Source: Sphingomonadales bacterium
GTDB lineage: Bacteria; Pseudomonadota; Alphaproteobacteria; Sphingomonadales; Sphingomonadaceae
Direction of reading: 5' to 3'
Assembly: GCA_013297725.1 (NCBI GenBank)
Contig: JAAFIB010000001.1
Location: forward strand, 1-64,000
Length of the DNA stretch: 64,000 bases
Numbering within the stretch: position 1 is the first letter of the stretch; the number at the start of each line of letters is the position of its first letter. Of the stretch, positions 17,641 through 25,916 are shown one piece after another. A program made the position numbers and the translations under genes. Below the pieces are notes generated by a model. The model saw only the letters and a program-made list of their open reading frames with translations. It ran no database searches and was not told where the DNA came from.

Positions 17641-18011
17641 CATTTAGTTTTGAAATCGATCATGTCCAAATCGCCATTCCTGTCGGCGGAGAGGATGAGG
17701 GGCGGCGTTTTTTCGCCGGATTGCTTGGGCTCGTTGAGCTACCCAAACCAGCCGATATGGCCGTGCGCGGAGGATGCTGGTTTGCGGTTGCAGACAGGCA
17801 AATCCATCTCGGCGTCGAAGCAGATTTTAGGGCTGCAAAGAAAGCTCATGTTGCGTTTAACACAGTCGAGCTTGACGAATTGCGCGCACGTCTTGAAAGC
17901 GCGGGTTATCAAACGCACGACGACAGCGACATTGACGGGCGAAAGCGGTTTTTTACGCATGACCCTTTTGGTAATCGCTTTGAATTTATGGATAGGACAG
18001 CGCGAACATGA
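17637..18011 (+). CDS. VOC/glyoxalase superfamily protein
   Basis: This 124-residue protein has the paired beta-alpha-beta-beta-beta units of the vicinal oxygen chelate fold. Visible signatures are [28 protein letters not shown] at the start, [19 protein letters not shown] in the middle, and [16 protein letters not shown] at the end, the last giving a typical metal-binding glutamate. The substrate is unknown. It is coupled to aroC by an ATGA overlap. Confidence 0.85.
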   Translation: MTFSFEIDHVQIAIPVGGEDEGRRFFAGLLGLVELPKPADMAVRGGCWFAVADRQIHLGVEADFRAAKKAHVAFNTVELDELRARLESAGYQTHDDSDIDGRKRFFTHDPFGNRFEFMDRTART

Positions 18012-19090
18012 GCTTTAACACATTTGGCCGCGTTTTCCGTTTTACCAGCTGGGGGGAATCCCATGGCCCTGCTTTGGGTGCTGTGGTCGATGGCTGCCCT
18101 CCAGGAATTGCTTTATCAGAGGCAGATATCCAGCCGTTTCTTGATAAGCGCCGCCCGGGCACTAGCAAATATACCACGCAACGGCAGGAACCGGATCAGG
18201 TCCGCATCCTGTCTGGCGTATTTGAAGGGCGCAGCACGGGGACGCCGATTTCGCTGATGATCGAAAATGTCGATCAACGCTCAAAGGATTATTCCGAGGT
18301 GGCCAAAGCCTATCGCCCCGGTCATGCCGATTACAGCTATGATGCCAAATATGGTTTCCGCGATTATCGCGGCGGCGGACGGTCAAGCGCGCGCGAAACT
18401 GCGGCGCGGGTCGCAGCAGGAGCCGTGGCGCGGTCGGTGATTCCAGAGGTCGAAATCCTTGCCTATGTCGTTGAAATCGGCGGCGACCGGATTGATCCTG
18501 CCAATTTTGAAAAGGCACAGATTGGCAAAAACCCGTTCTGGTGTCCCGATGAGGCAGCGGCTGGACGCTGGGAAAAACTGGTCGATGCAGCGCGGCTTGC
18601 GGGGTCTTCGCTGGGCGCTGTGGTTGAATGTGTGGCAACGGGCGTTCCTGCAGGATGGGGCGCACCGCTCTATGCAAAGCTTGATAGCGAGCTTGCCTCT
18701 GCCATGATGGGGATCAACGCGGTGAAAGCAGTGGAGATCGGTGCGGGATTTCAAGCCGCCCGTTTGCGCGGTGAGGAAAATGCCGATCCGATGCGTCCCG
18801 GCGAGGAAAAATGGGGCAGCAATGCACCGCAGTTTTTGGCCAATAATGCAGGCGGCATCGCAGGCGGTATCTCAACCGGGCAACCTGTGGTGTGCCGCGT
18901 AGCATTTAAGCCAACGTCGTCGATTTTGACGCCCGTTGAAACAATCAACAGCGCCGGTGAGGCGACTGAGATTATCACCAAAGGTCGGCATGATCCGTGC
19001 GTCGGCATCCGCGGCACGCCCGTGGTCGAGGCGATGATGGCGCTGGTGCTAGCGGATCAGAAATTGCTGCACAGGGCGCAATGCGGGTGA
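18008..19090 (+). CDS. aroC: chorismate synthase
   Basis: This 360-residue enzyme converts 5-enolpyruvylshikimate-3-phosphate to chorismate using reduced FMN, the last step of the shikimate pathway. The signatures are complete: [61 protein letters not shown] and [17 protein letters not shown]. Normal family length. Last gene of the fabI operon. A REP-like repeat follows the stop. Confidence 0.97.
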   Translation: MSFNTFGRVFRFTSWGESHGPALGAVVDGCPPGIALSEADIQPFLDKRRPGTSKYTTQRQEPDQVRILSGVFEGRSTGTPISLMIENVDQRSKDYSEVAKAYRPGHADYSYDAKYGFRDYRGGGRSSARETAARVAAGAVARSVIPEVEILAYVVEIGGDRIDPANFEKAQIGKNPFWCPDEAAAGRWEKLVDAARLAGSSLGAVVECVATGVPAGWGAPLYAKLDSELASAMMGINAVKAVEIGAGFQAARLRGEENADPMRPGEEKWGSNAPQFLANNAGGIAGGISTGQPVVCRVAFKPTSSILTPVETINSAGEATEIITKGRHDPCVGIRGTPVVEAMMALVLADQKLLHRAQCG

Positions 19091-19123
19091 GGGGGTTCGC
19101 CTGCTCACTACCCTCTTTTACAT

Positions 19124-19212
19124 CGTCATGCTGAACTTGTTTCAGCATCCATTGCGCAGCACAACCTGAGCTACATTGGCGAAATGGACCCTGAAACGAG
19201 TTCAGGGTGACG
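19124..19212. repeat. REP-like inverted repeat
   Basis: CGTCATGCTGAACTTGTTTC and its near-complement GAAACGAGTTCAGGGTGACG form the outer parts of two facing arms of about 30 bases with a 29-base spacer. Several arm differences are paired changes (CATGCTG/CAGCAT against CACCCTG/CAGGGT), as in a conserved hairpin. This repeat type is frequent in sphingomonads (family knowledge). It sits between aroC and the convergent DUF1905 gene and could act as a transcript end. Confidence 0.75.
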
Positions 19213-19224
19213 AAGTTTTATAAC

Positions 19225-19551
19225 TCAAACCACCACTTCCACCTTAACCGCAACCAAATCCCCCGCAACCAAACCCTCAGCCTTCCTCACAGCGGCTTTT
19301 ACGGGCAACAGAAAACCGCCCAATTCCTTGGCTGGAAAGATTGACGTTTCCCATGACGTATCGCCCACCGTCGCGCGGACCTTCATCGATCCCCAACCGC
19401 GTTTCTGCCCGCCTTCTAACCGCCGCATCAACGCTAGCCCCTGGATCGCCTCGGCGACTTCGCCATCTAGGGTTAGGAAATGCCAGCTGGCAGGCGCTTT
19501 GTCTGTGGTCCAGATCCATAGCGGCGTGGTCAGGGTGTGAGTTTCGGTCAT
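19225..19551 (-). CDS. DUF1905 domain-containing protein
   Basis: This 108-residue protein matches the small DUF1905 beta-barrel family: WHFLTLDGEVAEAIQG near the start, RRGWGSMKV-like (KRGWGSMKVRATVGDTSWETSIFP), then GGFLLPVKAAVRKAEGLVAGDLVAVKVEV. The role is unknown; relatives are often fused to bacteriocin-protection (OmdA) domains. It converges with aroC and is followed upstream by an intergenic repeat. Confidence 0.85.
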   Translation of the reverse strand: MTETHTLTTPLWIWTTDKAPASWHFLTLDGEVAEAIQGLALMRRLEGGQKRGWGSMKVRATVGDTSWETSIFPAKELGGFLLPVKAAVRKAEGLVAGDLVAVKVEVVV

Positions 19552-19568
19552 TATAATTCCTCCCCAAT

Positions 19569-19691
19569 CCTCTCCCTTAGGGGAGAGGATATGAAGACTT
19601 GGCGCTTCAGCGCCTAGTCGAAGTTGGAGAGGGCCTCTCCCCCCTCTCCCTGCTTGCTGTGCAAGCTGTCCCTCTCCCCTGAGGGAGAGGG
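19569..19691. repeat. CTCTCCC palindromic repeat element
   Basis: This 123-base intergenic element contains three perfect hairpins: CCTCTCCC-TTAG-GGGAGAGG at the left, GGCGC-TTCA-GCGCC in the middle, and CCCTCTCCC-CTGA-GGGAGAGGG at the right. It looks like an interspersed repeat between the cyclophilin and DUF1905 genes. Either hairpin could terminate the cyclophilin transcript. Confidence 0.7.
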
Positions 19692-19692
19692 C

Positions 19693-20664
19693 TTACTTTT
19701 TCCGCCGAACCGGAACCGGAATATTACAAATATCCGCACCGCCCGCGGGCACATTAAAAAACGGATCACGCCGGTTCGCCCGCGCATCGGCATAGGCAGC
19801 AAAGCTTGCGCTTTCGGTCGAAAGATACTCAAACGCGGGCAGGTCGGCGGCTTCGCTGCCAATCCGCACAGAGACAATCGGCGTGCGTTCCGCCTCGCTT
19901 TCGTAAAAGCCGAGTCCGCCCGTGCCGCGCGGCAGGCTGGAAAGATGCTCGATCCCCTCAATCACGCGGCCAACAAGCGCAATGTTGCGGTCCAGATGGC
20001 GCGGCGCGTGGCCGATAACGGTATAGAGTTCTGCGCCGGTTCCAGTGTCAGGCGATAGGTTGCGGCCTACGCCGACCATGCCGTAGCAGTGGACGGGCCA
20101 GATGCCTGATCCTCCATAGCCATCTGACCCCATCGGCCAACCGCTATAGAATCCGGGACGGCTACCAAACCGCGTGTAAGGGTCGCTTTCTAATGCCTTA
20201 TGTGTCACGATTTCTGGATCACGATCATATTCTACGTGGCCAGCAACGGCATATTCGCGAACTTTAGCCTCAAGTATATACTCACTCTCCGGCACCACCA
20301 CCAAACCCTCCGGCAAAACCTTCTTCTCGGTCGCATCGCCCCATTGTACGACATAATTGTCTTGCACGCGGTTGACGCTGGTACCGTCCCAGAACTTCGC
20401 CGCCGCCAGCTTGCGGATATTGCCGACCCAGCCTTGCGAAAACGGTGCTGGCATCAACTGGATGACCACGCGGCGCGCTTTACCTTTCGCGTCTGCCGCC
20501 AATTCCATGACCATCAGGTCCGACGGCGCAATCGCGACCCATTCCTCCGCCTTGGCCTTAGCAACGACTTCAGGCGGCGATGGATATTCCACCTTTGCCT
20601 CTTGGGCCGATAGCGGAAGTGCGGCGAGAGCAGCAACACAGGCGAACAGGATATGTTTTTTCAT
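19693..20664 (-). CDS. secreted cyclophilin-type peptidyl-prolyl isomerase
   Basis: This is an exported prolyl isomerase that assists folding of periplasmic proteins. A signal peptide (HILFACVAALAALPLSAQ) leads to a cyclophilin-type core: VIQLMPAPFSQGWVGNIRKLAAAKFWDGTSVNRVQDNYVVQWGD, with VIGHAPRHLDRNIALVGRVIEGIEHLSSLPRG near the end. At about 323 residues it is longer than simple cyclophilins and has an insert of about 100 residues mid-domain (YILEAKVREYAV). I use ATG at 20664; the track's GTG at 20673 is also possible. Confidence 0.85.
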   Translation of the reverse strand: MKKHILFACVAALAALPLSAQEAKVEYPSPPEVVAKAKAEEWVAIAPSDLMVMELAADAKGKARRVVIQLMPAPFSQGWVGNIRKLAAAKFWDGTSVNRVQDNYVVQWGDATEKKVLPEGLVVVPESEYILEAKVREYAVAGHVEYDRDPEIVTHKALESDPYTRFGSRPGFYSGWPMGSDGYGGSGIWPVHCYGMVGVGRNLSPDTGTGAELYTVIGHAPRHLDRNIALVGRVIEGIEHLSSLPRGTGGLGFYESEAERTPIVSVRIGSEAADLPAFEYLSTESASFAAYADARANRRDPFFNVPAGGADICNIPVPVRRKK

Positions 20665-20743
20665 GGCGGACACTATTACAAATCACACGGCCTTGCGAAA
20701 GCGATAATCAGCCGCTAGGGGCTTGCCTTCCCGAAAGGGATGC

Positions 20744-20833
20744 GGAGACGTGGCCGAGTGGTCGAAGGCGCACGCCTGGAAAGTGTGTATAGGGGTGACT
20801 CTATCGTGGGTTCGAATCCCACCGTCTCCGCCA
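20744..20833 (+). tRNA. tRNA-Ser (GGA anticodon)
   Basis: A complete class II cloverleaf is visible: acceptor GGAGACG pairs with CGTCTCC. The anticodon loop CTGGAAA gives GGA, which reads UCC and UCU. A long variable arm typical of serine tRNA is present. TTCGAAT forms the T loop and CCA is encoded. The last 17 bases form attL of the island, so the 3' end of this gene is the integration target. Its native terminator was displaced to the far end of the island. Confidence 0.97.
20817..20833 (+). repeat. attL, 17-bp core repeat
   Basis: TCCCACCGTCTCCGCCA, covering the T-stem end, acceptor strand and CCA of tRNA-Ser, is identical to bases 56570-56586. It marks the left junction of the island. 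Confidence 0.93.
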
Positions 20834-20842
20834 GATCCTGGA

Positions 20843-20882
20843 CTTTAGCGGTTTATCACGAACTGAGATAAACTCGCTAAAG
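20843..20882. other. stem-loop just inside attL
   Basis: CTTTAGCGGTTTATC and GATAAACTCGCTAAAG are complementary except for one bulged base, with a 9-base loop. The hairpin begins 10 bases after attL. It could end the tRNA transcript in place of the displaced terminator or be part of the recombination site. It has no U-run, so terminator function is doubtful. Confidence 0.55.
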
Positions 20883-20959
20883 CCAAGGTTTTCAAGGCTT
20901 TTCATAAAATTTTTAGTTCGCTGCGGAACGCTGCAGATCATGTCAAACCGCCACCAAAG

Positions 20960-20979
20960 TTATGGCTGATATTATGGCT
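20960..20979. repeat. paired TTATGGCT repeats, possible left arm site
   Basis: TTATGGCT occurs at 20960 and again at 20972, a 12-base period, between attL and the integrase gene. A similar pair with the same period lies just inside attR. Such symmetric short repeats are what integrase arm-binding sites look like; binding is inferred. Confidence 0.45.
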
Positions 20980-21013
20980 TGAATCGATTTTTAATCAGCT
21001 TATTACGATCATT

Positions 21014-22243
21014 ATGGCCTCGCGCGCGCGTAACAAGCTCAATGTTAAACAGGTATCTGCGATCAATGCGTCCGGCGTTTACTCAGATGGCGGCGGGCTT
21101 TACCTTCGCGTTCGGCCTTCTGGTCGCTCTTGGTTTTATATAGGCGCACTAAATGGCAAGCGGGTCGAACTGGGGCTAGGGTCGGTTTTCGATATTTCGT
21201 TATCTAAAGCCAGAGACAAAGCTGCAGTGGTACGTGCTTTGATACTTGATGGCATAGATCCACGATTGCAACGCAGCAACGCAGAGGCGGAGGCGAACCC
21301 AGATCATTTGTTTGGCGTTTTTGCCATGAAGTTAGTCGACGATATTGAGGATGGCTTCAAAAACTCCAAACATCGCCAGCAATGGCGCAACACGTTGACG
21401 ACATATGCGCAGCCTCTGTTCAAGTTGCAAATCGCCAAGATCAAAACAGAAGATGTGCTGTCGGTTCTTCAGCCCATATGGCTGACCAAGCCAGAAACGG
21501 CCTCGCGGTTAAGGGGGCGCATCGAACGTGTGCTCGATGCTGCAAAGGTGAAAGGCCTTTGGTCTGGGGAAAATCCAGCGCGGGGCCGTGGTCATCTTGA
21601 TTTGCTGTTGCCCAAACGGAGCAACACAGAGGTTAAACACCACGCTGCGCTTCCGTTTGTTGAGATCGCTGCATTCATGGTGAAGGCGAGCGAGAGACAA
21701 GAAATGACAGCTTGGGCGCTTGCGTTTACGATACTGACAGCGGCTCGATCTGGTGAAGTTCGCGGAATGACTTGGGCTGAACTCGACATAGAAAAGAAAC
21801 TATGGACTGTGCCAGGTATTCGCATGAAGGCAGGCGCGACGCATCAGGTGCCGCTTAGTGATGCCGCCGTCGCAATCGTTACTGGCCTCAAGGACAAGAC
21901 GACCAAACCCGACGACTTTGTGTTCAAAGCCCCACGGGGCGGCGCATTTTCGGACATGGCGCTTAGCCAATTGCTCAAACGGATGGGACGACCTGATATC
22001 ACTGTCCACGGCTTTCGCTCAACGTTTCGAGATTGGGCGGGCGAAACAACGCAGTTCGGGCGTGAGGAAGTCGAAATGGCCTTGGCGCATACGCTGGGGT
22101 CGTCAGTTGAACGAGCATATCGGCGGGGACGCGCTCTTGAAAAGCGGCGCGAGTTGATGGCAGCTTGGGCTAACTATTGTGCTGGCAATCCCGCGCTACC
22201 GCAGCAAACATCAGAACCAACCGATGCTGCAACGAATCGGTGA
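21014..22243 (+). CDS. tyrosine integrase, P4/DUF4102 type
   Basis: This 409-residue site-specific recombinase inserts and excises the island at tRNA-Ser. The N-terminal DUF4102 arm-binding domain (YSDGGGLYLRVRPSGRSWFYIGALNGKRVELGLG) is followed by a core-binding region and the catalytic domain. Catalytic residues are visible: TAARSGEVRGMTW (Arg I), HGFRSTFRDWAGE (His-X-X-Arg), ALAHTLG (His) and AYRRG (Tyr). It looks intact. It lies 181 bases from attL, the normal arrangement for tRNA-targeted integrases. Confidence 0.96.
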   Translation: MASRARNKLNVKQVSAINASGVYSDGGGLYLRVRPSGRSWFYIGALNGKRVELGLGSVFDISLSKARDKAAVVRALILDGIDPRLQRSNAEAEANPDHLFGVFAMKLVDDIEDGFKNSKHRQQWRNTLTTYAQPLFKLQIAKIKTEDVLSVLQPIWLTKPETASRLRGRIERVLDAAKVKGLWSGENPARGRGHLDLLLPKRSNTEVKHHAALPFVEIAAFMVKASERQEMTAWALAFTILTAARSGEVRGMTWAELDIEKKLWTVPGIRMKAGATHQVPLSDAAVAIVTGLKDKTTKPDDFVFKAPRGGAFSDMALSQLLKRMGRPDITVHGFRSTFRDWAGETTQFGREEVEMALAHTLGSSVERAYRRGRALEKRRELMAAWANYCAGNPALPQQTSEPTDAATNR

Positions 22244-22588
22244 TACTAGTATCAATTTTCCGTTAAATAATTGAATTAGTTATCCTATTGTCAGCCGTGC
22301 AGTTCGGCCAATTTTGACATTTTGCGCTGAATCCGCTAAAAATGGTGCAGCGCCAAACTTTGGATTTGACCAATCGATGATTGATCGAGGTTGGTTCAAA
22401 ACGGGGTTTGGCGTGGTTTTCAACAGAGTATCGTAAAGGGCGTCAGGATCGATTTCTGACCATGAGAAGACGTGTGTTTGGCAATCGGGCAGATCGAGGC
22501 AATCACACACTCGCACTCCAATGCAAAACCAGCCGTGAGGTTGGAGGAGGTCCCTTAGCGGTCCTCCTTATAAGCAATGGAGTGTAAT
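22244..22588. other. intergenic region after integrase
   Basis: I see no convincing gene in these 345 bases. A 78-residue minus-strand frame (22280-22516) lacks a good start context and is not recognised; it may be a remnant. Immediately before the next gene, GGAGGTCC and GGTCCTCC form an imperfect palindrome that could be an operator or a small hairpin. Confidence 0.5.
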
Positions 22589-23224
22589 ATGGACGATGAA
22601 GAAAAGTTATTGGTGACACAATCGCATGACCCAGTGATTGCAGCACGGATTATTCGCAACATTGAAACCGTCGAACGGGATTGGCATCTGGCAAGCGGTT
22701 TGTTGAGCGAACGGCTGATGCGTGATGTGCGCGAATTGTTTGGCAAACTTACCCCGGAAAACTGGAAGATGTTTTTATCGGGCTGGAGTGCGTTAATTGT
22801 TCCCCCAGAATGGAAAATGACGCGGGGTGTCGGTAACGGTGATGCTTGGTTGGAGTTGGCCGAGTTCTGCGATGCGGAAGAAGAAGAATACAGCTGGATC
22901 GCAGCAGCGGTCGGTATCGGCTCAACGAAAATGGGTCTGGAACTTCAGTTCCGCAACGGGCTTATACCGTTAGGTGAAGCGCTCATTGCAAATGACAAGG
23001 CCATAGACGCTTTGCTTAAGCTTGGATTTGTTCGTGATGCGGCCAAGGAGCGGCTGTATATCCCGGTAAAGGTCAATGCTGATCTGCTGGCCAAAGGTTT
23101 TCAAGAGAACGACCTTGATAAGGCTTTAGCACCGGTCGCCAAGGCCATCGAACTCGCTTTGTCGGTCAAGGAAAGCCTCAACGCGTTGGTCGAGCAGGTC
23201 CGCGAAGCGGCAAGACGCAACTAA
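22589..23224 (+). CDS. hypothetical island protein, 211 residues
   Basis: I do not recognise a family. The protein is acidic, predicted soluble and largely helical, with no signal peptide or membrane segment. Stretches such as ERLMRDVRELFGKLTPENWKMFLSGW and LAPVAKAIELALSVKESLNALVEQVREAARRN suggest a helical bundle with a C-terminal coiled coil. I chose ATG 22589 because GGAGTGTAAT precedes it; the track start is 12 bases earlier. It is first in a row of same-direction cargo genes. Confidence 0.7.
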   Translation: MDDEEKLLVTQSHDPVIAARIIRNIETVERDWHLASGLLSERLMRDVRELFGKLTPENWKMFLSGWSALIVPPEWKMTRGVGNGDAWLELAEFCDAEEEEYSWIAAAVGIGSTKMGLELQFRNGLIPLGEALIANDKAIDALLKLGFVRDAAKERLYIPVKVNADLLAKGFQENDLDKALAPVAKAIELALSVKESLNALVEQVREAARRN

Positions 23225-23295
23225 TCCCAATCAGCGCCAACAGGCGGTCACCGACAAAATATGTGACCGCCTGTTTGAACATGGAAGAGCTCACC

Positions 23296-23655
23296 ATGAC
23301 CATTCACCAACACACAGACTGCGCGACGCTCCCAAGGGCCGAAGTCATCGCCCAACTGAACGATAACCTTCGCAAAACCTTAGAGGGCGGGACAATTGTC
23401 ATCACCCGCAACGTAAGAAGTCTCGAAGGATATAACGCGTCAGAGTTGGTTGCCGCTTTGGCCAATTATGGCAGGTTCGACGAAGACAACGACCCGCACG
23501 GTGAACGCGATTTCGGCGATTTCCCGCTGTTCAATACCGACCTGTATTTCAAGATAGATTATTATAACCCGGACCTGAAATTTGGTTCAGACGATCCCGC
23601 AGATAGCAGCATTACGCACCGGGTTTTGACGGTCATGACCGAGGCTGACCTATGA
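23296..23655 (+). CDS. DUF3768 family protein
   Basis: This protein of about 119 residues matches the alphaproteobacterial DUF3768 family, common on plasmids and islands: GTIVITRNVRSLEGYNASELVAALANYGRFDEDNDPHGERDFGDF, then FKIDYYNPDLKFGSDDPADSSITHRVLTVM. Function unknown. I take ATG 23296 with GGAAGAG upstream; the track adds 11 residues. It converges with the XRE regulator gene. Confidence 0.85.
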   Translation: MTIHQHTDCATLPRAEVIAQLNDNLRKTLEGGTIVITRNVRSLEGYNASELVAALANYGRFDEDNDPHGERDFGDFPLFNTDLYFKIDYYNPDLKFGSDDPADSSITHRVLTVMTEADL

Positions 23656-23671
23656 TGGTCAGTGTCAGCGC

Positions 23672-23917
23672 CTATAGTTCCGCCTTTGAGAATATCTCCG
23701 ACGGCTGCACCCCAAGAGCCTTGGCAACGCGCAGCAGATTAAGTGCGGTGACATTGCGTTCGCCGCGTTCAATCTTGCCCATATGGGATCGATCAATCCC
23801 GGCATTATGCGCTAATGCTTCCTGCGACACGCTGTGCACTTTGCGGACGTCACGAATTGCTTGGCCCAAGGCCTTGAGGCGACGGTCTTCGTCATCGGTT
23901 CGGGGCTTGCTCGACAC
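23672..23917 (-). CDS. XRE-family HTH transcriptional regulator
   Basis: This 81-residue protein is almost entirely one helix-turn-helix domain of the Cro/C1 type: LGQAIRDVRKVHSVSQEALAHNAGIDRSHMGKIERGERNVTALNLLRVAKALGVQPSEIF. It is the only cargo gene here on the minus strand and is divergent from the small membrane-protein gene at 24025. It probably regulates neighbouring island genes; the target is not shown. Confidence 0.88.
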   Translation of the reverse strand: MSSKPRTDDEDRRLKALGQAIRDVRKVHSVSQEALAHNAGIDRSHMGKIERGERNVTALNLLRVAKALGVQPSEIFSKAEL

Positions 23918-24024
23918 CGTCGCACCATCTCAACAGGTGCATCATCAGGCCACGGTATTTACGACCCATTTTGTTATTGAACTTCAACACTTCATCGCGC
24001 ATGATTATCGAAACGGGGGTAATC

Positions 24025-24312
24025 ATGTCGTTCATTGTATCTATGGTTAAATATGCGATCTTTGGAGGGTTGTTTTTTACACTCGTCGCAGGGATCGTAG
24101 GATTGTTGTTCTTATTCAGCGGCGATTTTCCAATCGCCCCAGAAGCAAAGCTAACGGTGGCAGCAGGCGGCATTACCATGTTCTTGCTGATGGTTCTTAG
24201 CTTTGGCGGAGTAGCTATAATGATTTCCCTGCACGACAGGCATCGGGAAATAGCTGACGGCGTTCACCGCATAGCTGATGCGCTTGAAGCTGCGGCCGTG
24301 AAAGGGGGGTAG
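24025..24312 (+). CDS. small two-helix membrane protein
   Basis: This is an unrecognised protein of about 95 residues with two long hydrophobic segments (YAIFGGLFFTLVAGIVGLLFLFSG and ITMFLLMVLSFGGVAIMISL) and a soluble helical tail (HDRHREIADGVHRIADALEAAAVKGG). I use ATG 24025, preceded by a G-rich ribosome site; the track start adds 18 residues. It is followed after 2 bases by another membrane-anchored protein, so the two probably work together. Confidence 0.7.
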   Translation: MSFIVSMVKYAIFGGLFFTLVAGIVGLLFLFSGDFPIAPEAKLTVAAGGITMFLLMVLSFGGVAIMISLHDRHREIADGVHRIADALEAAAVKGG

Positions 24313-24314
24313 GT

Positions 24315-24929
24315 ATGAAACGGAGCAATGATCATACTAAAGCTGCGATGCTCTTTGTCATTGGCGCCTTGGTATTGGGAGGCATCATTTTTGTAGCGAT
24401 TAAGTCTGCTACTTCAATACCGTCAGAGCAGCCGGACGCCAGTGAAGCAGTTACAAACACACCAATGGCTGACACTGCTGCGCCGAAGACGGAGGTAAAA
24501 TCTGACGATATCGAGGAAGAATCAGACAACAAGAATGTTCTTCCGAATGATGAGGATAAGATTGCGATGCTGGCCGGAAGCGCCTTCTCGGATATGGTCA
24601 GTGCAGGGAGCCAATATTGTGGAGGGAAGCAAATAGTCTTTGACTATATCGGGACAGATGGAGTGCGTTCGTTGACAATGACAAATCCGCCTGACCAGCC
24701 CGGTTTGGCGGCAAATTGGAACGTGAAGCATGGCAAGCTGATTTTGACGAATATTGTGCCGCTTGATAGTGATGGTAACGAAATACCTGCTGAATTGGGT
24801 AACAGCTTGGTGCAAACCTTGAAGGTTTGGGCAAACGGGCAAGGTGAAGCGAACAGTACGAAAATGACAGAATCTGGTCAAATTCAGGTGGGCAATAGTC
24901 CTATATTAGCATTCTGTAGAATCAGCTGA
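24315..24929 (+). CDS. membrane-anchored hypothetical protein
   Basis: This 204-residue protein has an N-terminal anchor (AAMLFVIGALVLGGIIFVAI), a Ser/Thr/Glu/Asp-rich linker, and an exported domain of about 120 residues with two cysteines (SQYCGGKQIVF and LAFCRIS) that could form a disulfide. No family is recognised. It lies between two other small envelope proteins with gaps of 2 and 4 bases, so the three form a tight operon. Confidence 0.7.
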   Translation: MKRSNDHTKAAMLFVIGALVLGGIIFVAIKSATSIPSEQPDASEAVTNTPMADTAAPKTEVKSDDIEEESDNKNVLPNDEDKIAMLAGSAFSDMVSAGSQYCGGKQIVFDYIGTDGVRSLTMTNPPDQPGLAANWNVKHGKLILTNIVPLDSDGNEIPAELGNSLVQTLKVWANGQGEANSTKMTESGQIQVGNSPILAFCRIS

Positions 24930-24933
24930 ACTT

Positions 24934-25476
24934 ATGGCCTCGGTTTTGTCAACACTGAACACCAACTCCATGCATTGCAGCCTGAAGATTTTGGCCATTG
25001 CGAGCTTAATGCTGTCAGGCCAATCCGCCCATGCAGGAGATGAGGAAGATACGGCGGAATCCTACCCATTCGGGTATGTGGAGTATGATTGGTCGCTTGA
25101 AGACAAAAACGTTAGTGCTCTTGAAAGCCCTGATCGTTACACGGAAAAGTCATGGCCAACTTGGGTTATATCACGGTGTTATCTGACTTATAATGAAACG
25201 GAGGAAGCGAGCGAATGCATCCAGAGTTTTGTTAATAGTCAGATAGCCACCTACAACGCGGCTAAAGCCGCGCTGTATGACCGAGTACCAGTTGCAAGAT
25301 TTGAGGAGCTTAGAAATTACCTTCGATCTGTTGATAATGGTGATGAATGCGACGCGGCATGGGACGCCTTTTATCAGACACAATCCGCCAAGCGGTCCAT
25401 CAAGGTAACATCTTGCATGTTGACCAAATATCACAACGCGATGTTGTACCTGTATAAAAGTTATCCCGAAGATTGA
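24934..25476 (+). CDS. secreted hypothetical protein
   Basis: This 180-residue protein has a signal peptide (LKILAIASLMLSGQSAHAGDE) and a mature domain with four cysteines (SRCYL, SECIQ, DECDAAW and TSCML), probably two disulfides. It is rich in aromatic and charged residues, and I recognise no family. The start may be ATG 24934 or ATG 24970; neither has a clear ribosome site, but the first lies 4 bases after the previous stop, which favours coupling. Confidence 0.65.
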   Translation: MASVLSTLNTNSMHCSLKILAIASLMLSGQSAHAGDEEDTAESYPFGYVEYDWSLEDKNVSALESPDRYTEKSWPTWVISRCYLTYNETEEASECIQSFVNSQIATYNAAKAALYDRVPVARFEELRNYLRSVDNGDECDAAWDAFYQTQSAKRSIKVTSCMLTKYHNAMLYLYKSYPED

Positions 25477-25916
25477 TCGGAGACGCCAGATCACATCTAC
25501 TAAGTCGGAGTTTAATGGTGTCAGCTTGCTGACGGCAGCTACTGGCGGTCTCGGCACTGGCGGGAAGGCCGCTACGTTAGCTGCTTTCCGTAGCGAAATG
25601 AATCCTTTGCTTCACAACTGGTTTGAGCCCTTCGAACCAACATGACAACGGAGCGGCAAACTGCTCGTTCACTCCAAACCCACCAAATGCGTAAATTATG
25701 ATTGCGAAGTAGGCGGTGCCTCATTCTAAACCAGAAACACTTTAATCGCGACGCTACTGCCACGCGAAATCCACTACGATTTGGGAGGCATTTTCAGTTA
25801 ATTTAAATGGCAACTATCGGTCATTGGCAACGGGAATAACGGCAGGTCGCAAGTGGGGTTGACGCAGGGTGGATCATGCACAAGGCTTCAACTTCAATGT
25901 TCTCTGGGATTGAAGA
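25477..25916. other. 440-base intergenic region
   Basis: No gene, tRNA or convincing hairpin is visible. Short frames on both strands lack ribosome sites. The region separates the envelope-protein operon from the 323-residue gene and presumably contains the latter's promoter. Confidence 0.5.

Noticed and set aside
19569-19691. Possible CRISPR-like repeat pattern (CTCTCCC units)
   Set aside because: The units are palindromic hairpins of different length without regular spacers; no cas genes are in the window.
22280-22516. 78-residue minus-strand ORF after the integrase
   Set aside because: No ribosome site or recognisable domain and alone on its strand; kept only as a note in the intergenic entry.
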